Of a stretch of 64,000 nucleotides of DNA, positions 25,321 through 37,241 are shown in pieces. The position numbers and the translations under genes are program-made. The notes under the pieces are model-generated. The model searched no databases. It was given only the letters and a program-made list of their open reading frames with translations, and was not told the DNA's origin. Each line of letters opens with the position of its first letter. Position 1 is the stretch's first letter. Origin of the DNA: Sphaerisporangium siamense (GTDB lineage: Bacteria; Actinomycetota; Actinomycetes; Streptosporangiales; Streptosporangiaceae); the NCBI RefSeq assembly GCF_014205275.1, contig NZ_JACHND010000001.1:1240001-1304000 (forward strand), written 5' to 3'.

Positions 25321-25341
25321 CCTTTCGCCGGAGTCGCGTTC

Positions 25342-26640
25342 GTGAAGAAACCCTCCTTCTCCCTGCAGTTGCTGCTCGGCCTGGTGGTCGGCGTCGCCCT
25401 CGGGTTCATCGCCCGCGCCGGTGACGTCGCCTGGCTCACCGCCACCCTGACCGAGATCGGCAAGATCTTCGTCCAGCTTCTCAAGCTCGCCGTCCCGCCG
25501 CTGGTCTTCACCGCGATCGTCGTGAGCGTGGCCAACCTGCGCAACGTCAGCGGCGCCGCCAGGCTCGCGAGCAAGACGCTGCTGTGGTTCCTGGTCACCT
25601 CGCTGATCGCGGTGGCCTTCGGCATCGGCCTCGGCCTGATCCTGAACCCCGGCCGGGGCGTCACCATCTCCACCGCCGGCGCCAAGGCCGTCGACCTGGA
25701 GGGCGCCGGGACCTGGCTGGACTTCCTCACCGGCATCATCCCGACCAACATCGCCACCGCGTTCACCGAGCTCAACGTCCTCCAGATCGTCTTCCTCGGG
25801 GTCGTCCTCGGCGCCGCGGCCCTGGCCGTCGGCGAGCGGGCCGAGCCGTTCGTCGCCTTCAGCCGCTCGGTCCTCGACCTGGTCCAGAAGGCCCTGTGGT
25901 GGGTGATCAGGCTGGCCCCGATCGGCACCGCCGCCCTGATCGGCAAGTCGGTGGCCTCCTACGGCTGGGACCTGCTCGCCCCGCTCGCCAAGCTCAGCGT
26001 GGGCGTCTACATCGGCTGCCTGCTGGTGCTCGTGGTGAGCTACCCGCTGCTGCTCGCCTTCGTCGGCAAGGTCAACCCGCTCACCTTCTACCGCAACGCC
26101 TGGCCCGCGATCGAGCTGGCGTTCGTCTCCCGCTCCTCGGTCGGCACCATGCCGCTCACCCAGCGGGTCACCGCCGACCGCCTGGGCGTGGACCGCGACT
26201 ACGCCGCCTTCGCGGTGCCGTTCGGGGCGACCACCAAGATGGACGGCTGCGCCGCGATCTACCCCGCGCTCGCGGCGATCTTCGTCGCCCAGGTGTTCGC
26301 CGTCCCGCTCCACGCGGGCCACTACCTGCTGATCGCGTTCGTGTCCGTGGTCGGCTCGGCCGCGACCGCAGGCCTGACCGGCGCGATCGTGATGCTCACG
26401 CTGACGCTGAGCACCCTGGGGCTTCCTCTGGAGGGTGTCGGGCTGCTCCTGGCGATCGACCCGATCCTCGACATGATCCGCACCGCGACCAACGTCGCGG
26501 GGCAGATGGTGGTCCCCGTCCTTGTCGCCCGGTCCGAGGGCCGCCTCGACGAGGCCGTCCTGAACGCCCCGCCGCAACCCCTCGACGACGCCCCCGCCAC
26601 GGTCCGTCCCGCCGCGGGCCCCGAGCCGGCGCCCGCCTGA
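25342..26640 (+). CDS. Dicarboxylate/amino acid:cation symporter (DAACS family)
   Basis: Membrane symporter of 432 residues with about eight helices and two re-entrant loops. Family motifs are altered: SRSSVGTMPLT replaces the usual TSSSAATLP in the first hairpin loop, and PFGATTKMDG replaces PLGATINMDG. The family includes glutamate, aspartate, C4-dicarboxylate, serine and cystine carriers. A cysteine-type leader ORF just upstream favours a cystine or other sulfur amino-acid substrate; this is inference. GTG start has GGAG eight bases ahead. Confidence 0.9.
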   Translation: MKKPSFSLQLLLGLVVGVALGFIARAGDVAWLTATLTEIGKIFVQLLKLAVPPLVFTAIVVSVANLRNVSGAARLASKTLLWFLVTSLIAVAFGIGLGLILNPGRGVTISTAGAKAVDLEGAGTWLDFLTGIIPTNIATAFTELNVLQIVFLGVVLGAAALAVGERAEPFVAFSRSVLDLVQKALWWVIRLAPIGTAALIGKSVASYGWDLLAPLAKLSVGVYIGCLLVLVVSYPLLLAFVGKVNPLTFYRNAWPAIELAFVSRSSVGTMPLTQRVTADRLGVDRDYAAFAVPFGATTKMDGCAAIYPALAAIFVAQVFAVPLHAGHYLLIAFVSVVGSAATAGLTGAIVMLTLTLSTLGLPLEGVGLLLAIDPILDMIRTATNVAGQMVVPVLVARSEGRLDEAVLNAPPQPLDDAPATVRPAAGPEPAPA

Positions 26641-26806
26641 CCGGGCCGGCGTGCTGCCGCCGTGAGGAACATTCGTGGGACCACGGGCGAAGATGCGCCT
26701 GTTTCCGCATAGGAGCGGAACGGATACGGCAAAGCGTGGCGTGGGCCTGGGGCGGAGCGGGTAAAACGTGTCAGTTCACTCCGAGGGGTCACCGCGAGGA
26801 GGAACC

Positions 26807-27007
26807 ATGAGTGAGGGCACAGTGAACCACGACGTGCCCGTGGAGGGTGTCAGCGGCGCGGAGCCGCCGGCCTCTCCCGGGACGGCATCCGGGACGCGCC
26901 GGGCGGAGCCCTACCACGGCGCCGCCCCGCGCTTCTCCGACATCTCCGAGATCGACGACACCATGCGCGAGCACCTCAAGGAACTCAATCCCGACGACTT
27001 CGAATGA
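26807..27007 (+). CDS. Small acidic protein of unknown function
   Basis: 66 residues; ATG at 26807 with a strong AGGAGG. The N-terminal two-thirds is low-complexity, rich in Gly, Pro, Ser and Ala. The C-terminal third, FSDISEIDDTMREHLKELNPDDFE, is acidic and helical. It has no cysteines, and no modifying enzyme is encoded nearby. It resembles a short linear-motif or precursor-like protein but I recognise no family. Followed by a strong hairpin terminator, so it is a monocistronic unit. Confidence 0.65.
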   Translation: MSEGTVNHDVPVEGVSGAEPPASPGTASGTRRAEPYHGAAPRFSDISEIDDTMREHLKELNPDDFE

Positions 27008-27102
27008 AGCGAGCGCACCGCCGCAGGACATCGTGTGCGCATCGTTGAGAACCGTCTGAGCAGGGCCGTCGAACCGAAACCGCTGAAGGACACCGCCTCC
27101 GG

Positions 27103-27129
27103 AAGGGCGGCGGACGGGGCGCCGCCCTT
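27103..27129. terminator. Bidirectional terminator hairpin
   Basis: AAGGGCGGCG and CGCCGCCCTT form a perfect 10-bp stem with a 7-base loop, ending in TT on one strand and AA on the other. It lies between two convergent genes. Confidence 0.8.
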
Positions 27130-27141
27130 CGCGGCGGTCGC

Positions 27142-27750
27142 TCAGGGAATCTCGGTGTAGCGGAACGAGGAGCGGCCGTTGGCGTCGGTCCAGACATCGG
27201 CCGCGGTCGACGCGCCGGACGCGTTGGTCCGCTGCACCTCCAGGCGGATCGTCGTGGGCCCGTTGACGGTGATGTACTCGCTGATCGGGGCGGTCTCGTT
27301 CTTGCCGATGGCCCCGGCGGCCAGCGGCGTGGTGTCGAGGATCTGGCTGAGCAGGCGCTCGCTGTTGGGCACGAGCGCGCCCGCGGTGGTGTTCCAGAGC
27401 CGCCCGACGACGTACGCGTTGACCGGCGGGACGCCGGTAAGCCGCGTGCGGACGTTCAGGTCGAGCGCGTAGGTGCCCGCGTGGGGCAGGGTGACCGCCA
27501 GCCCGGTGCCGACCCACGCCCCGGACGCCGTCGGCTGGAGGTTGACGCGCGCGGGCAGGTAGTTGATGCCCGACGCGATCGCCAGGCCGGCGCCCTCGGC
27601 GGGGCCCGACGCCGCGCCGGGCGGCGGCTCCGAGGTCGCGCCGGACGCCGAGGTCGTCATCATGCCCCCGGCCATGAGGACGGCGGCGCCGGCGGCCACC
27701 AGGCAGGCACGCCTGCCGGAGACGAAGGCCCTGCGGCTGAAGCTCGACAT
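27142..27750 (-). CDS. Secreted protein of unknown function
   Basis: 202 residues from ATG at 27750 with GGGGGA ahead. The N-terminus (SRRAFVSGRRACLVAAGAAVLMAGG) is a signal sequence, with cleavage likely after TSASGA. The mature part is rich in beta-prone segments and Asn/Thr (VNLQPTASGAWVGTGLAVTLP, TYALDLNVRTRL), as expected for an extracellular beta-sandwich. No catalytic motif is seen. Such single-domain exported proteins are common in Streptosporangiales. Confidence 0.8.
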   Translation of the reverse strand: MSSFSRRAFVSGRRACLVAAGAAVLMAGGMMTTSASGATSEPPPGAASGPAEGAGLAIASGINYLPARVNLQPTASGAWVGTGLAVTLPHAGTYALDLNVRTRLTGVPPVNAYVVGRLWNTTAGALVPNSERLLSQILDTTPLAAGAIGKNETAPISEYITVNGPTTIRLEVQRTNASGASTAADVWTDANGRSSFRYTEIP

Positions 27751-27985
27751 GGTGATCCCCCACTGCTGTCTCGGCGGGGACCGTGGCCGATCGCACGGTC
27801 CTGCGGTCGCGGCACGGCGGCCCTTCCGGGGGGCCGGGGCACGACCGTGGATCATCCTGCCGGTAGAGCGATCATGAGCGAGGGCTCCGCGCGTACAGGT
27901 CGGCTCCGTAAACGGTAAACGAACCCCCACCGGCGGGACCGACGCGAGCGTGCCGGTCCTTTCCCGCACCCAGGCCGGGATTTTA

Positions 27986-28002
27986 CTTTTATCGCATAAA
28001 AG
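27986..28002. promoter_or_regulatory. 17-bp palindrome before the carboxypeptidase gene
   Basis: CTTTTAT-CGC-ATAAAAG is a perfect 7-3-7 palindrome, 31 bp upstream of the D,D-carboxypeptidase start, in an otherwise GC-rich region. A regulator site or an A/T-rich promoter element is likely. Confidence 0.5.
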
Positions 28003-28032
28003 CATTTCCAACCCCATGGCACGCTAAATGCC

Positions 28033-28932
28033 GTGCGTCTCTGGAAACTTGCGACAAGCGGCTTGCTCGCCACGTCCGCCCTGGTCAGCGGTGTCTCGTC
28101 ACCGGCGATCGCCCAGCCCGCGCCCACCGCCGTCCTCGCGTCCGCGCAAAGCCGCGCGCCCGAGGTGTTCGGGCGCGCCGTGTATCTCATGGACGCCTCC
28201 AACGGCGCATCCCTGTTGGACGAGAACGCCGCCACGCGGATGCCGATCGCGAGCCTCACCAAGGTCATGACGGCTTACATCGTCCTCAGCGAGGCCAAGC
28301 CGGCGGACACCGTCCAGATCGTCCAGCAGGACGCCGACTACGCGGAGGAGGGCGGCGGCACGACCGCCGACCTGCGTCCCGGCGACAAGATCCCGGTCGG
28401 GGAGCTGCTCTACGGCCTGATGCTGCCCTCGGGCGCGGACGCCGCGCACGCGCTCGCCCGCCGCTACGGCCCCGGCGTCGACGGTTTCGTCCGCAAGATG
28501 AACGCCACCGCGCACCGGCTCGGGCTGCGCGACACCCTGTACGTGAACGCCGACGGGCTGCCGACCCCGGACGGCGACGGCTACTCCACGGCGCGGGACC
28601 AGGCGCGGCTGGCCGCGGCCGCCCTGCGCGACGGCAGGTTCAGGGCGATCACCGCCACGCCGAGCCACTCCCTGGCGGAGTCGGCGGAGCACGGGTCCTA
28701 CACCTGGACCAACACCAACAAGATCGCCGGAGAGCCGGGCGTGCTCGGCGTGAAGACCGGGTTCACCAACGACGCGGGCTTCTGCCTGACGTTCGCGGCG
28801 GACCGCGCCGGACGTCGCCTGGTCGGCGTGATCCTCGGCGAGGACGTCTCCTCCCGGCGCTTCGTGACCGCCGAATCGCTGCTGGACTGGGGCGGCGACC
28901 ACGCCGGCGACACCGCCCGCGACCAGGTGTGA
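28033..28932 (+). CDS. D-alanyl-D-alanine carboxypeptidase (S11, DacA/PBP5 type)
   Basis: Exported penicillin-binding enzyme of 299 residues that trims the terminal D-Ala of peptidoglycan stem peptides. Signal peptide with cleavage likely after AIA (residue 27). S74-x-x-K77 (SLTK) gives the nucleophile and base, SGAD near residue 138 replaces the canonical SxN, and KTGF near 240 is the third motif. There is no clear C-terminal amphipathic anchor. GTG start lacks a strong ribosome site; the palindrome upstream may carry the promoter. Confidence 0.9.
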   Translation: MRLWKLATSGLLATSALVSGVSSPAIAQPAPTAVLASAQSRAPEVFGRAVYLMDASNGASLLDENAATRMPIASLTKVMTAYIVLSEAKPADTVQIVQQDADYAEEGGGTTADLRPGDKIPVGELLYGLMLPSGADAAHALARRYGPGVDGFVRKMNATAHRLGLRDTLYVNADGLPTPDGDGYSTARDQARLAAAALRDGRFRAITATPSHSLAESAEHGSYTWTNTNKIAGEPGVLGVKTGFTNDAGFCLTFAADRAGRRLVGVILGEDVSSRRFVTAESLLDWGGDHAGDTARDQV

Positions 28933-29106
28933 CGACCGGCGGACACGGGTTCGCCACGGCGAGCGCCGGAGCGGGCCGAACGTCCCCGGAGCCGGGGCCC
29001 TCGGCCTCTTGGCGGCCACCGGCGGCCACGGTTCGATGAAGGAGACGACGAGCCGTATCGAGCATGGCGGGCCTCCCTGGGACGGCCCCGGCAAGGAGGG
29101 GGAAGG

Positions 29107-29706
29107 ATGCTCGTCCAGGAGGTCATGACCAGCCCCGCCATCACCCTGCGGCCGGAGGATCCGATACGGCGGGCGATCCGCACGCTGCACTCCCACGGGA
29201 TCACCGCGGCCCCCGTGCTGGGCGACTACGGGGAGCTGGTCGGGATCGTCAGCGAGATGGACCTGCTGTGCGGCGCGTTCGAGCCCGATCCCCGGGTGAG
29301 CGTCCGCAGGTCGGGCGGACCGGCGGACCCCGCGCCGCGGCGGGTCGGCAGCGTGATGTCCACCCAGGTCACCACGGTGGCCGAGGACACCGACGCCGCC
29401 GTCCTGGTGGACCTGATGGTCGCCAAGCGGGTCAAGAGCGTGCCGGTGCTCCGCGACGACCAGGTGGTCGGGATGGTCAGCAGGCGTGATCTGATGGCCA
29501 CCCTCGCCGCGCCCGACGACGAGGTGCGCCGGGCCGTCCTGGACGCGCTGCGCGAACGGTTCCCGTCCGGCCCCGCCTGGGAGGTGACCGTCACCGACGG
29601 CGAGGTGGAGCTGCGCGGCCACGCGGGCGGCGACCTCGACGAGATCGCCGGCACGCTGGCGCGCACCGTCCCGGGCGTGAGCCGCGTCCGGCACACGCCC
29701 GCGTAA
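29107..29706 (+). CDS. CBS-domain protein with C-terminal BON-like domain
   Basis: 199 residues. Two CBS motifs form a Bateman module: MLVQEVMTSPAITLRPEDPI to LVGIVSEMDLL and VGSVMSTQVTTVAEDTDAA to VVGMVSRRDLM. A short C-terminal piece (VTVTDGEVELRGHAGGDLDEI) resembles a BON domain. Such proteins sense adenine nucleotides or act in stress and hypoxia responses in actinobacteria. GGAGGG precedes the ATG. Partner enzyme not apparent from neighbours. Confidence 0.85.
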   Translation: MLVQEVMTSPAITLRPEDPIRRAIRTLHSHGITAAPVLGDYGELVGIVSEMDLLCGAFEPDPRVSVRRSGGPADPAPRRVGSVMSTQVTTVAEDTDAAVLVDLMVAKRVKSVPVLRDDQVVGMVSRRDLMATLAAPDDEVRRAVLDALRERFPSGPAWEVTVTDGEVELRGHAGGDLDEIAGTLARTVPGVSRVRHTPA

Positions 29707-29789
29707 CCGGGTCGCCGGGTTCACCGGGGCGCCGCGGACCACGGGTCGCCGGATCGCCAGACCACCGGGCGCGTCGCCGGGGCGCCGGG

Positions 29790-31951
<2,162 letters not shown>

Positions 31952-31955
<4 letters not shown>

Positions 31956-33661
31956 GCGGTCACCTCCAGGTCGGCGAGGGTCGTGCGGAGCACGTCGGGC
32001 ACGTCGCACCCGGCGTGCAGGACGGCGTCCACGCCGTCGTGACGGTCGCGCCCGGCCAGCCAGATCCTGGTGGCGCCGGCCGCGCGCAGCGCCGCCGCGG
32101 CCTGCGCCGCCTGCTCGGCGTACCGGCGGTCGCCGCCGCACAGGCAGGCCACCGTGGTGACGCGCGGGTCGAACTCCTCGGGGATCCCGGTGACGGTCTC
32201 GATGCCGCCCGCGTGGAAGACGCCGGCGGCGAACGAGGTCCGCGCGGCGTGCTCGCGCGCCGGGCCGAGGGTGGCGAGGAACACGCGGGGCCGGACCGGG
32301 CGGGCGTCGGCCAGATCCCGGAGGTCCTCGTACTCGCCCGCGTGGCGGATGCGGGGCAGGACGCCCTCGGGCGGGCGCGGGGACGGGGCGGCCGGGCGCG
32401 GCGGCCGCGACAGGTCGGGGTAGTGGGTGACGCCGATGATCGGGGCGCGCCCGCGCGCGATGTCGCGTGCCCTGGTCGCGCGGACGGCGGCGATCCGCTC
32501 GGGCACCAGGCCCGAGGCGAGCGCCGCGGCCATGCCGCCCGCCTCCTCGATCTCCTGGAACCACTCCCAGGCGTGGCCGGCCAGGTCGGCGGTGCGGCGT
32601 TCGACGTACCAGGAGCCGCCCGCCGGGTCGGCCACCCGGGCCACGTGCGCCTCGTCGGTCAGCAGCGCGGAGGTGTTGCGGGCGAGACGCCGGGAGAAGG
32701 CGCCGGGCGCGCCGAGCGCGTCGTCGAAGGGCCGCACGGTCACGGCGTCGGCCCCGCCCACACCCGCGGCGAAGCAGGCCAGGGTGGTGCGCAGGATGTT
32801 GGTGTGGGGGTCGTGGCGGGCCATCATGGCCGCCGAGGTGACCGCGTGCTGGAACTGGCCGGGCGGCCCGCCGCTCACCTCGGCCACCCGCGCCCACAGC
32901 ACGCGGGCCGCGCGGAACTTGGCGATCGTGGCGAACTGGTCGGCGGTGGCGGCGTAGCGGAACTCGATCTGCCCGAACGCCTCCTCGACGGTGAGGCCGG
33001 CGTCGGTGAGCGCGCGCAGGTAGGCCAGGCCGGTCGCGATCGAGCAGCCGAGCTCCTGCGCGTCGCCGGCCCCGGCCTCGTGGTACGGGGTGGCGTCCGC
33101 GACCATGGCGCGCATGCCGGGCAGGCCGCCGGCGCGCGCCAGGCCGGTCGCGCCCGCGAGGCCGGCCGGCGTGCCCGGCGGAAGGCCCAGCGGGTCGGCG
33201 CCGAGACAGCCCCGCAGCGAGGCGGGCGGCAGGCCGCGCCGTTCGGCCAGCGCGCGCAGCGCCGCGGCGGCCTCGGAGGTGCGGGCGCCCGCGTCGAGCA
33301 CGATCGGGGTCGTGTCGAGCGGCACGCCGGCGAGGGCCTGGGACAGGTCCTCGGGGGCCACGGCGAGCCAGAGCGACCCGGCGCCATTGGCCAGGTCGGC
33401 CAGGACGGCGTCCGGGTCGGCGATGTCGTGCCGCGGCCGCACCTGCCAGGGACGGCCCGGCGGGCGGCCGTCACCGGTGGCCGGCGGGAGGCCGGGCGCG
33501 TCGTCGGGCAGGTCCGCGGCGTCGTACAGCGGCGCGAGGGTGACGCCGTCGTAGGTCGTGGTGGCGAGCGCCCGCTCCGGTTCGGCGCCGTCCCCGCCCG
33601 CCTTGCGCAGGACCTCCCCGGCCAGCTCCCGCCAGCGCTCGCGGGTCGCGGCCGGTGTCAC
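31952..33661 (-). CDS. mutA: Methylmalonyl-CoA mutase small subunit
   Basis: 569 residues with the mutase barrel but a degenerate C-terminal domain: the DxHxxG cobalamin motif is absent ([13 protein letters not shown] in its place), as in all small subunits. RFRAARVLW-type subunit contact sequence is visible around residue 245. It pairs with the large subunit in a heterodimer. Start GTG overlaps the carboxylase stop by four bases. Confidence 0.95.
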
Positions 33662-35439
33662 GACCCGTCCTTGATCTCGCAGATCACCGCGCCCGCCGTC
33701 ACGGTCGCGCCGGTCTCGGCCGACAGACCGGTCACGACGCCGTCCCGGTGGGCGGTCAGTGGTTGCTCCATCTTCATGGCCTCCAGGACGACGATGACGT
33801 CTCCCGCGGCGACGACGTCGCCGTCGGAGACGGCCACCTTGACGATGGTCCCCTGCATGGGGCTGACCAGGGCGTTCCCGCTCGCGGCCGCTTTGGCACC
33901 GCCGCGCCGGGACGTGCTCCCGGCGGGGGACGGCCGCCGGTTCGCGGCGGTGACAGGGGCGGTGACAGAGGCGGTGACGGTGCCGGCGGGGAGCACGACC
34001 TCCAGGCGCTTGCCCCCCACCTCGACCGTGATCCGTTCCCGCTCCTGTGCCGCCGCGGCCTCGGCGTGGCCGTCGTAGGGGGCGATGGTGTTGTGGAACT
34101 CGGTCTCGATCCAGCTGGTGTGGACGGTGAACGGTTCGCCGGTGAAGGCGGGGTCGGTCACGACGGCCCGGTGGAAGGGCAGCGCGGTGGGCATGCCGTC
34201 GATCTCGAACTCGGCCAGGGCCCTGCGGGCGCGCCGCAGCGCCTCGGCGCGGGTGGCGCCGGTGACGATCAGCTTGGCGACCAGCGAGTCGAACGCGCCG
34301 GGCACGGTCTCGCCCTGCTCGTAGCCCGCGTCGAGGCGGACGCCGGGGCCGGAGGGCGCGCGCCAGCGGGTGATCGTGCCGGGTGCGGGCAGGAAGCCGC
34401 GGCCGGGGTCCTCGGCGTTGATCCGGAACTCGACGGAGTGGCCGCGCGCGGGCGGGTCGTCGTAGCCGAGGGGTTCGCCCGCCGCGACGCGGAACATCTC
34501 CCGTACCAGGTCGATGCCGGTGACCTCCTCGGTGACCGGGTGCTCGACCTGCAGGCGGGTGTTGACCTCAAGGAACGACACGGTGCCGTCCTGCCCGACG
34601 AGGAACTCGCACGTCCCCGCGCCGACGTACCCGGCCTCGCGCAGGATGGCCTTGGAGGACTCGCGCAGCCGCGCCTCCTGCGCCGCGGTCAGGAACGGGG
34701 CGGGGGCCTCCTCGACGAGCTTCTGGTGGCGGCGCTGCAGCGAGCAGTCGCGGGTGGAGACCACGACGACGTTGCCGTGCGCGTCGGCCAGGCACTGCGT
34801 CTCGACGTGCCGCGGCCTGTCGAGGTAGCGCTCCACGAAGCACTCGCCCCGGCCGAACGACACCACCGCCTCCCGCACGGCGCTGTCGTACAGGTCGGGG
34901 ATCTCCTCCAGCGTGCGCGCGACCTTGAGCCCGCGCCCGCCGCCGCCGAACGCCGCCTTGATCGCGATGGGCAGCCCGTGCTCCTCGGCGAACGCGACGA
35001 CCTCCGCCACACCGGACACCGGGTCGGGGGTGCCCGCCACGAGCGGCGCGCCGACCTTCTGGGCGATGTGCCGCGCCTGGACCTTGTCGCCGAGCGCGGT
35101 GATCGCGTGCGGCGGCGGCCCGATCCAGGTCAGCCCGGCGTCGATGACGGCCTGGGCGAACGCGGCGTTCTCGGCGAGGAATCCGTAGCCGGGGTGCACG
35201 GCGTCCGCGCCGGACCGCGCCGCGACGTCGATGATCTTCTCGATCGACAGGTACGTCTCGGCGGGCGTGGCGCCGCCCAGCGCGTACGCCTCGTCCGCCA
35301 TGCGGGCGTGGGAGGCGTCCCGGTCGGGGTCGGCGTAGACCGCCACGCTGCCGATCCCGGCGTCCCGGCAGGCCCGGATGACGCGGACGGCGATCTCGCC
35401 GCGGTTGGCGACCAGCACCTTGCGCGGACTCGTGCTCAC
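33658..35439 (-). CDS. pccA: Acyl-CoA carboxylase alpha subunit (biotin carboxylase + BCCP)
   Basis: 593 residues from GTG at 35439 (GGGAGG ahead). N-terminal biotin carboxylase with [24 protein letters not shown] (ATP loop) and [16 protein letters not shown]-terminal carrier domain with biotin lysine K556 in LEAMKMEQP. Linker near residues 480-520 is Ala/Pro-rich. It forms carboxybiotin for the beta subunit; propionyl-CoA is the likely substrate given the methylmalonyl-CoA mutase genes downstream, though acetyl-CoA is possible. Confidence 0.93.
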   Translation of the reverse strand: MSTSPRKVLVANRGEIAVRVIRACRDAGIGSVAVYADPDRDASHARMADEAYALGGATPAETYLSIEKIIDVAARSGADAVHPGYGFLAENAAFAQAVIDAGLTWIGPPPHAITALGDKVQARHIAQKVGAPLVAGTPDPVSGVAEVVAFAEEHGLPIAIKAAFGGGGRGLKVARTLEEIPDLYDSAVREAVVSFGRGECFVERYLDRPRHVETQCLADAHGNVVVVSTRDCSLQRRHQKLVEEAPAPFLTAAQEARLRESSKAILREAGYVGAGTCEFLVGQDGTVSFLEVNTRLQVEHPVTEEVTGIDLVREMFRVAAGEPLGYDDPPARGHSVEFRINAEDPGRGFLPAPGTITRWRAPSGPGVRLDAGYEQGETVPGAFDSLVAKLIVTGATRAEALRRARRALAEFEIDGMPTALPFHRAVVTDPAFTGEPFTVHTSWIETEFHNTIAPYDGHAEAAAAQERERITVEVGGKRLEVVLPAGTVTASVTAPVTAANRRPSPAGSTSRRGGAKAAASGNALVSPMQGTIVKVAVSDGDVVAAGDVIVVLEAMKMEQPLTAHRDGVVTGLSAETGATVTAGAVICEIKDGS

Positions 35440-35627
35440 AGGGACCTCCCAAGGTTCCATCGCGACTCCCGCCAGCCGCGGGGACCGGTCGCGAGAGGAC
35501 CGCGCAGCGCGGGCCGGGGACGGGGCGCCGGGGGCGGCGGCGCGGGGGCGGCGGCCCTCGCGACGCGCAGGGCCACGACGAGGGCGGCGAGCTCCTCGGG
35601 CGTCGGGTGGCCGGTGACGACGTTCAC
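35436..35627 (-). CDS. accE: Acyl-CoA carboxylase epsilon subunit
   Basis: 63 residues from GTG at 35627. [16 protein letters not shown] is the usual N-terminal helix, followed by a Pro/Ala-rich linker and a C-terminal [12 protein letters not shown] motif. Epsilon subunits are short actinobacterial proteins that stabilise the alpha-beta carboxylase. It overlaps both neighbours by four bases (GTGA at each end), a tight coupling. Confidence 0.85.
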   Translation of the reverse strand: MNVVTGHPTPEELAALVVALRVARAAAPAPPPPAPRPRPALRGPLATGPRGWRESRWNLGRSL

Positions 35628-37162
35628 AGCGGGATGTTCCCGTGCTTCTTGGGCGGCAGGGCGTCGCGTTTGCCGCGCAGCAGCCGCAGCGCCAGCGTGA
35701 CCTCGCGGCGCGTCTCGCTCGGCCGGATCACCGCGTCCACGTAGCCGCGCTCGGCCGCCAGGTAGGGCGTGGCCAGGGTCTCCTCGTACTCGCGGATCAG
35801 CTCGGCCCGCAACGTGCCGGGGTCGCCGGCGGCGGCCAGGCGCTTGCGGTGCAGGATGCCGACCGCGCCCTGCGCGCCCATCACCGCGATCTGCGCGCTG
35901 GACCAGGCGAGGTTGACGTCGGCGCCCAGGTGCTTGGAGCCCATCACGTCGTAGGCGCCGCCGTAGGCCTTGCGGGTGATGACGGTGACGAGCGGGACGG
36001 TGGCCTCGCCGTAGGCGTACAGGAGCTTGGCGCCGCGCCGGATGATTCCGTTCCACTCCTGGTCGGTGCCGGGCAGGAAGCCGGGCACGTCCACCAGCGT
36101 GAGCACCGGGACGCTGAAGGCATCACAGGTGCGGACGAACCGGGCGGCCTTCTCGGAGGCGTCGATGTCCAGCGTGCCGGCCATGCGCATCGGCTGGTTG
36201 GCCACGACGCCGACCGGACGGCCCTCGACGCGGCCGAAGCCGACCACGATGTTGGGCGCGAACAGCGCCTGCACCTCCAGGAAGTCGCCGTCGTCCAGCA
36301 GGGCGGCGATCACCTCGTGCATGTCGTAGGGCTGGTTCGGCGAGCCGGGCACCAGCGCGTCCAGCGCGAGGTCGGCGGCGGACGGCTCCAGGTCCGCCTC
36401 GAAGACCGGGTGCGGCGGCTCGTCGAGGTTGTTGTCGGGCAGGTACGACAGCAGCGCCCGCGCGTAGTCCAGCGCGTCGTCCTCGTCGTGGGCGAGGTAG
36501 TGGGCGACGCCGCTGCGGCTGTTGTGCACCCGGCCGCCGCCCAGTTCCTCGAACGTGACGTCCTCGCCGGTCACGGTCTTGATCACGTCCGGGCCCGTGA
36601 CGAACATGTGGGACGAGGAGTCCACCATGATCGTGAAGTCGGTGAGCGCGGGCGAGTAGACGTGGCCGCCCGCGCAGGCGCCCATGACGAGGGAGATCTG
36701 CGGGATCACGCCGGACGCGCGGATGTTGCGGCGGAAGATCTCGCCGTACATGCCGAGCGAGACCACGCCCTCCTGGATGCGCGCCCCGGCGCCTTCGTTG
36801 ATGCCGATGATCGGGCAGCCGTTGCGCACGGCCAGGTCCATGACCTTGCAGATCTTCTGGCCGTACACCTCGCCGAGGCTGCCGCCGGCGACCGTGAAGT
36901 CCTGCGCGAACACGCACACGCGGCGGCCGTGGATCGTCCCGTGCCCGGTGACCACGCCGTCACCGTAGGCGAGAGATCCCTTGGCCAGCGCGTCCAGTTC
37001 GACGAAGGTGCCCGCGTCCAGCAGGCGTTCGACGCGCTCGCGCGCGGTGAGCCTGCCCTTGGCGTGCTGTTTGGCCGCGGCGCGGGCCTCGGCGGCGTGG
37101 ACCGCCTCGTCGAGGCGCTCCTTCAGGCGGGCGAGGCCGTCCGCGGTTCCGTGCGGGTTCAT
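35624..37162 (-). CDS. pccB: Acyl-CoA carboxylase beta subunit (propionyl-CoA carboxylase type)
   Basis: 512-residue carboxyltransferase. Residues around [12 protein letters not shown] and [16 protein letters not shown] hold the CoA-binding and oxyanion loops of the N-domain; [24 protein letters not shown] marks the C-domain. First gene of the operon pccB-accE-pccA-mutA-mutB. It transfers CO2 from biotin to propionyl-CoA. Divergent from a TetR gene across a 79-bp spacer with a palindrome. Confidence 0.95.
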   Translation of the reverse strand: MNPHGTADGLARLKERLDEAVHAAEARAAAKQHAKGRLTARERVERLLDAGTFVELDALAKGSLAYGDGVVTGHGTIHGRRVCVFAQDFTVAGGSLGEVYGQKICKVMDLAVRNGCPIIGINEGAGARIQEGVVSLGMYGEIFRRNIRASGVIPQISLVMGACAGGHVYSPALTDFTIMVDSSSHMFVTGPDVIKTVTGEDVTFEELGGGRVHNSRSGVAHYLAHDEDDALDYARALLSYLPDNNLDEPPHPVFEADLEPSAADLALDALVPGSPNQPYDMHEVIAALLDDGDFLEVQALFAPNIVVGFGRVEGRPVGVVANQPMRMAGTLDIDASEKAARFVRTCDAFSVPVLTLVDVPGFLPGTDQEWNGIIRRGAKLLYAYGEATVPLVTVITRKAYGGAYDVMGSKHLGADVNLAWSSAQIAVMGAQGAVGILHRKRLAAAGDPGTLRAELIREYEETLATPYLAAERGYVDAVIRPSETRREVTLALRLLRGKRDALPPKKHGNIPL

Positions 37163-37178
37163 CCACCACCCCGATAAG

Positions 37179-37206
37179 ACTGAGTATCGCTTTTATGGTA
37201 CTCAGT
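37179..37206. promoter_or_regulatory. Candidate TetR operator, ACTGAGTA inverted repeat
   Basis: ACTGAGTA at 37179-37186 and TACTCAGT at 37199-37206 form a perfect 8-12-8 inverted repeat between pccB and the TetR gene. Placement and symmetry suit repression of both directions by the neighbouring TetR. Confidence 0.6.
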
Positions 37207-37241
37207 ATCATGGCGAATGGCAACCCCGCAGGTCCGGAAGA

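Noticed and set aside
25122-25424. A 100-residue frame spanning the leader region and symporter start
   Set aside because: Its protein has no family and conflicts with the better-supported leader peptide and symporter frames.
29707-29789. Repeated CGGGTCGCCGG and GGGGCGCCG words in an 83-bp convergent spacer
   Set aside because: Short, irregular and expected in such GC-rich DNA; no clear hairpin or array.
37163-37241. B12 riboswitch upstream of the mutase operon
   Set aside because: The spacer is 79 bp, too short for a cobalamin riboswitch and with no matching B12-box; the palindrome fits a TetR site better.
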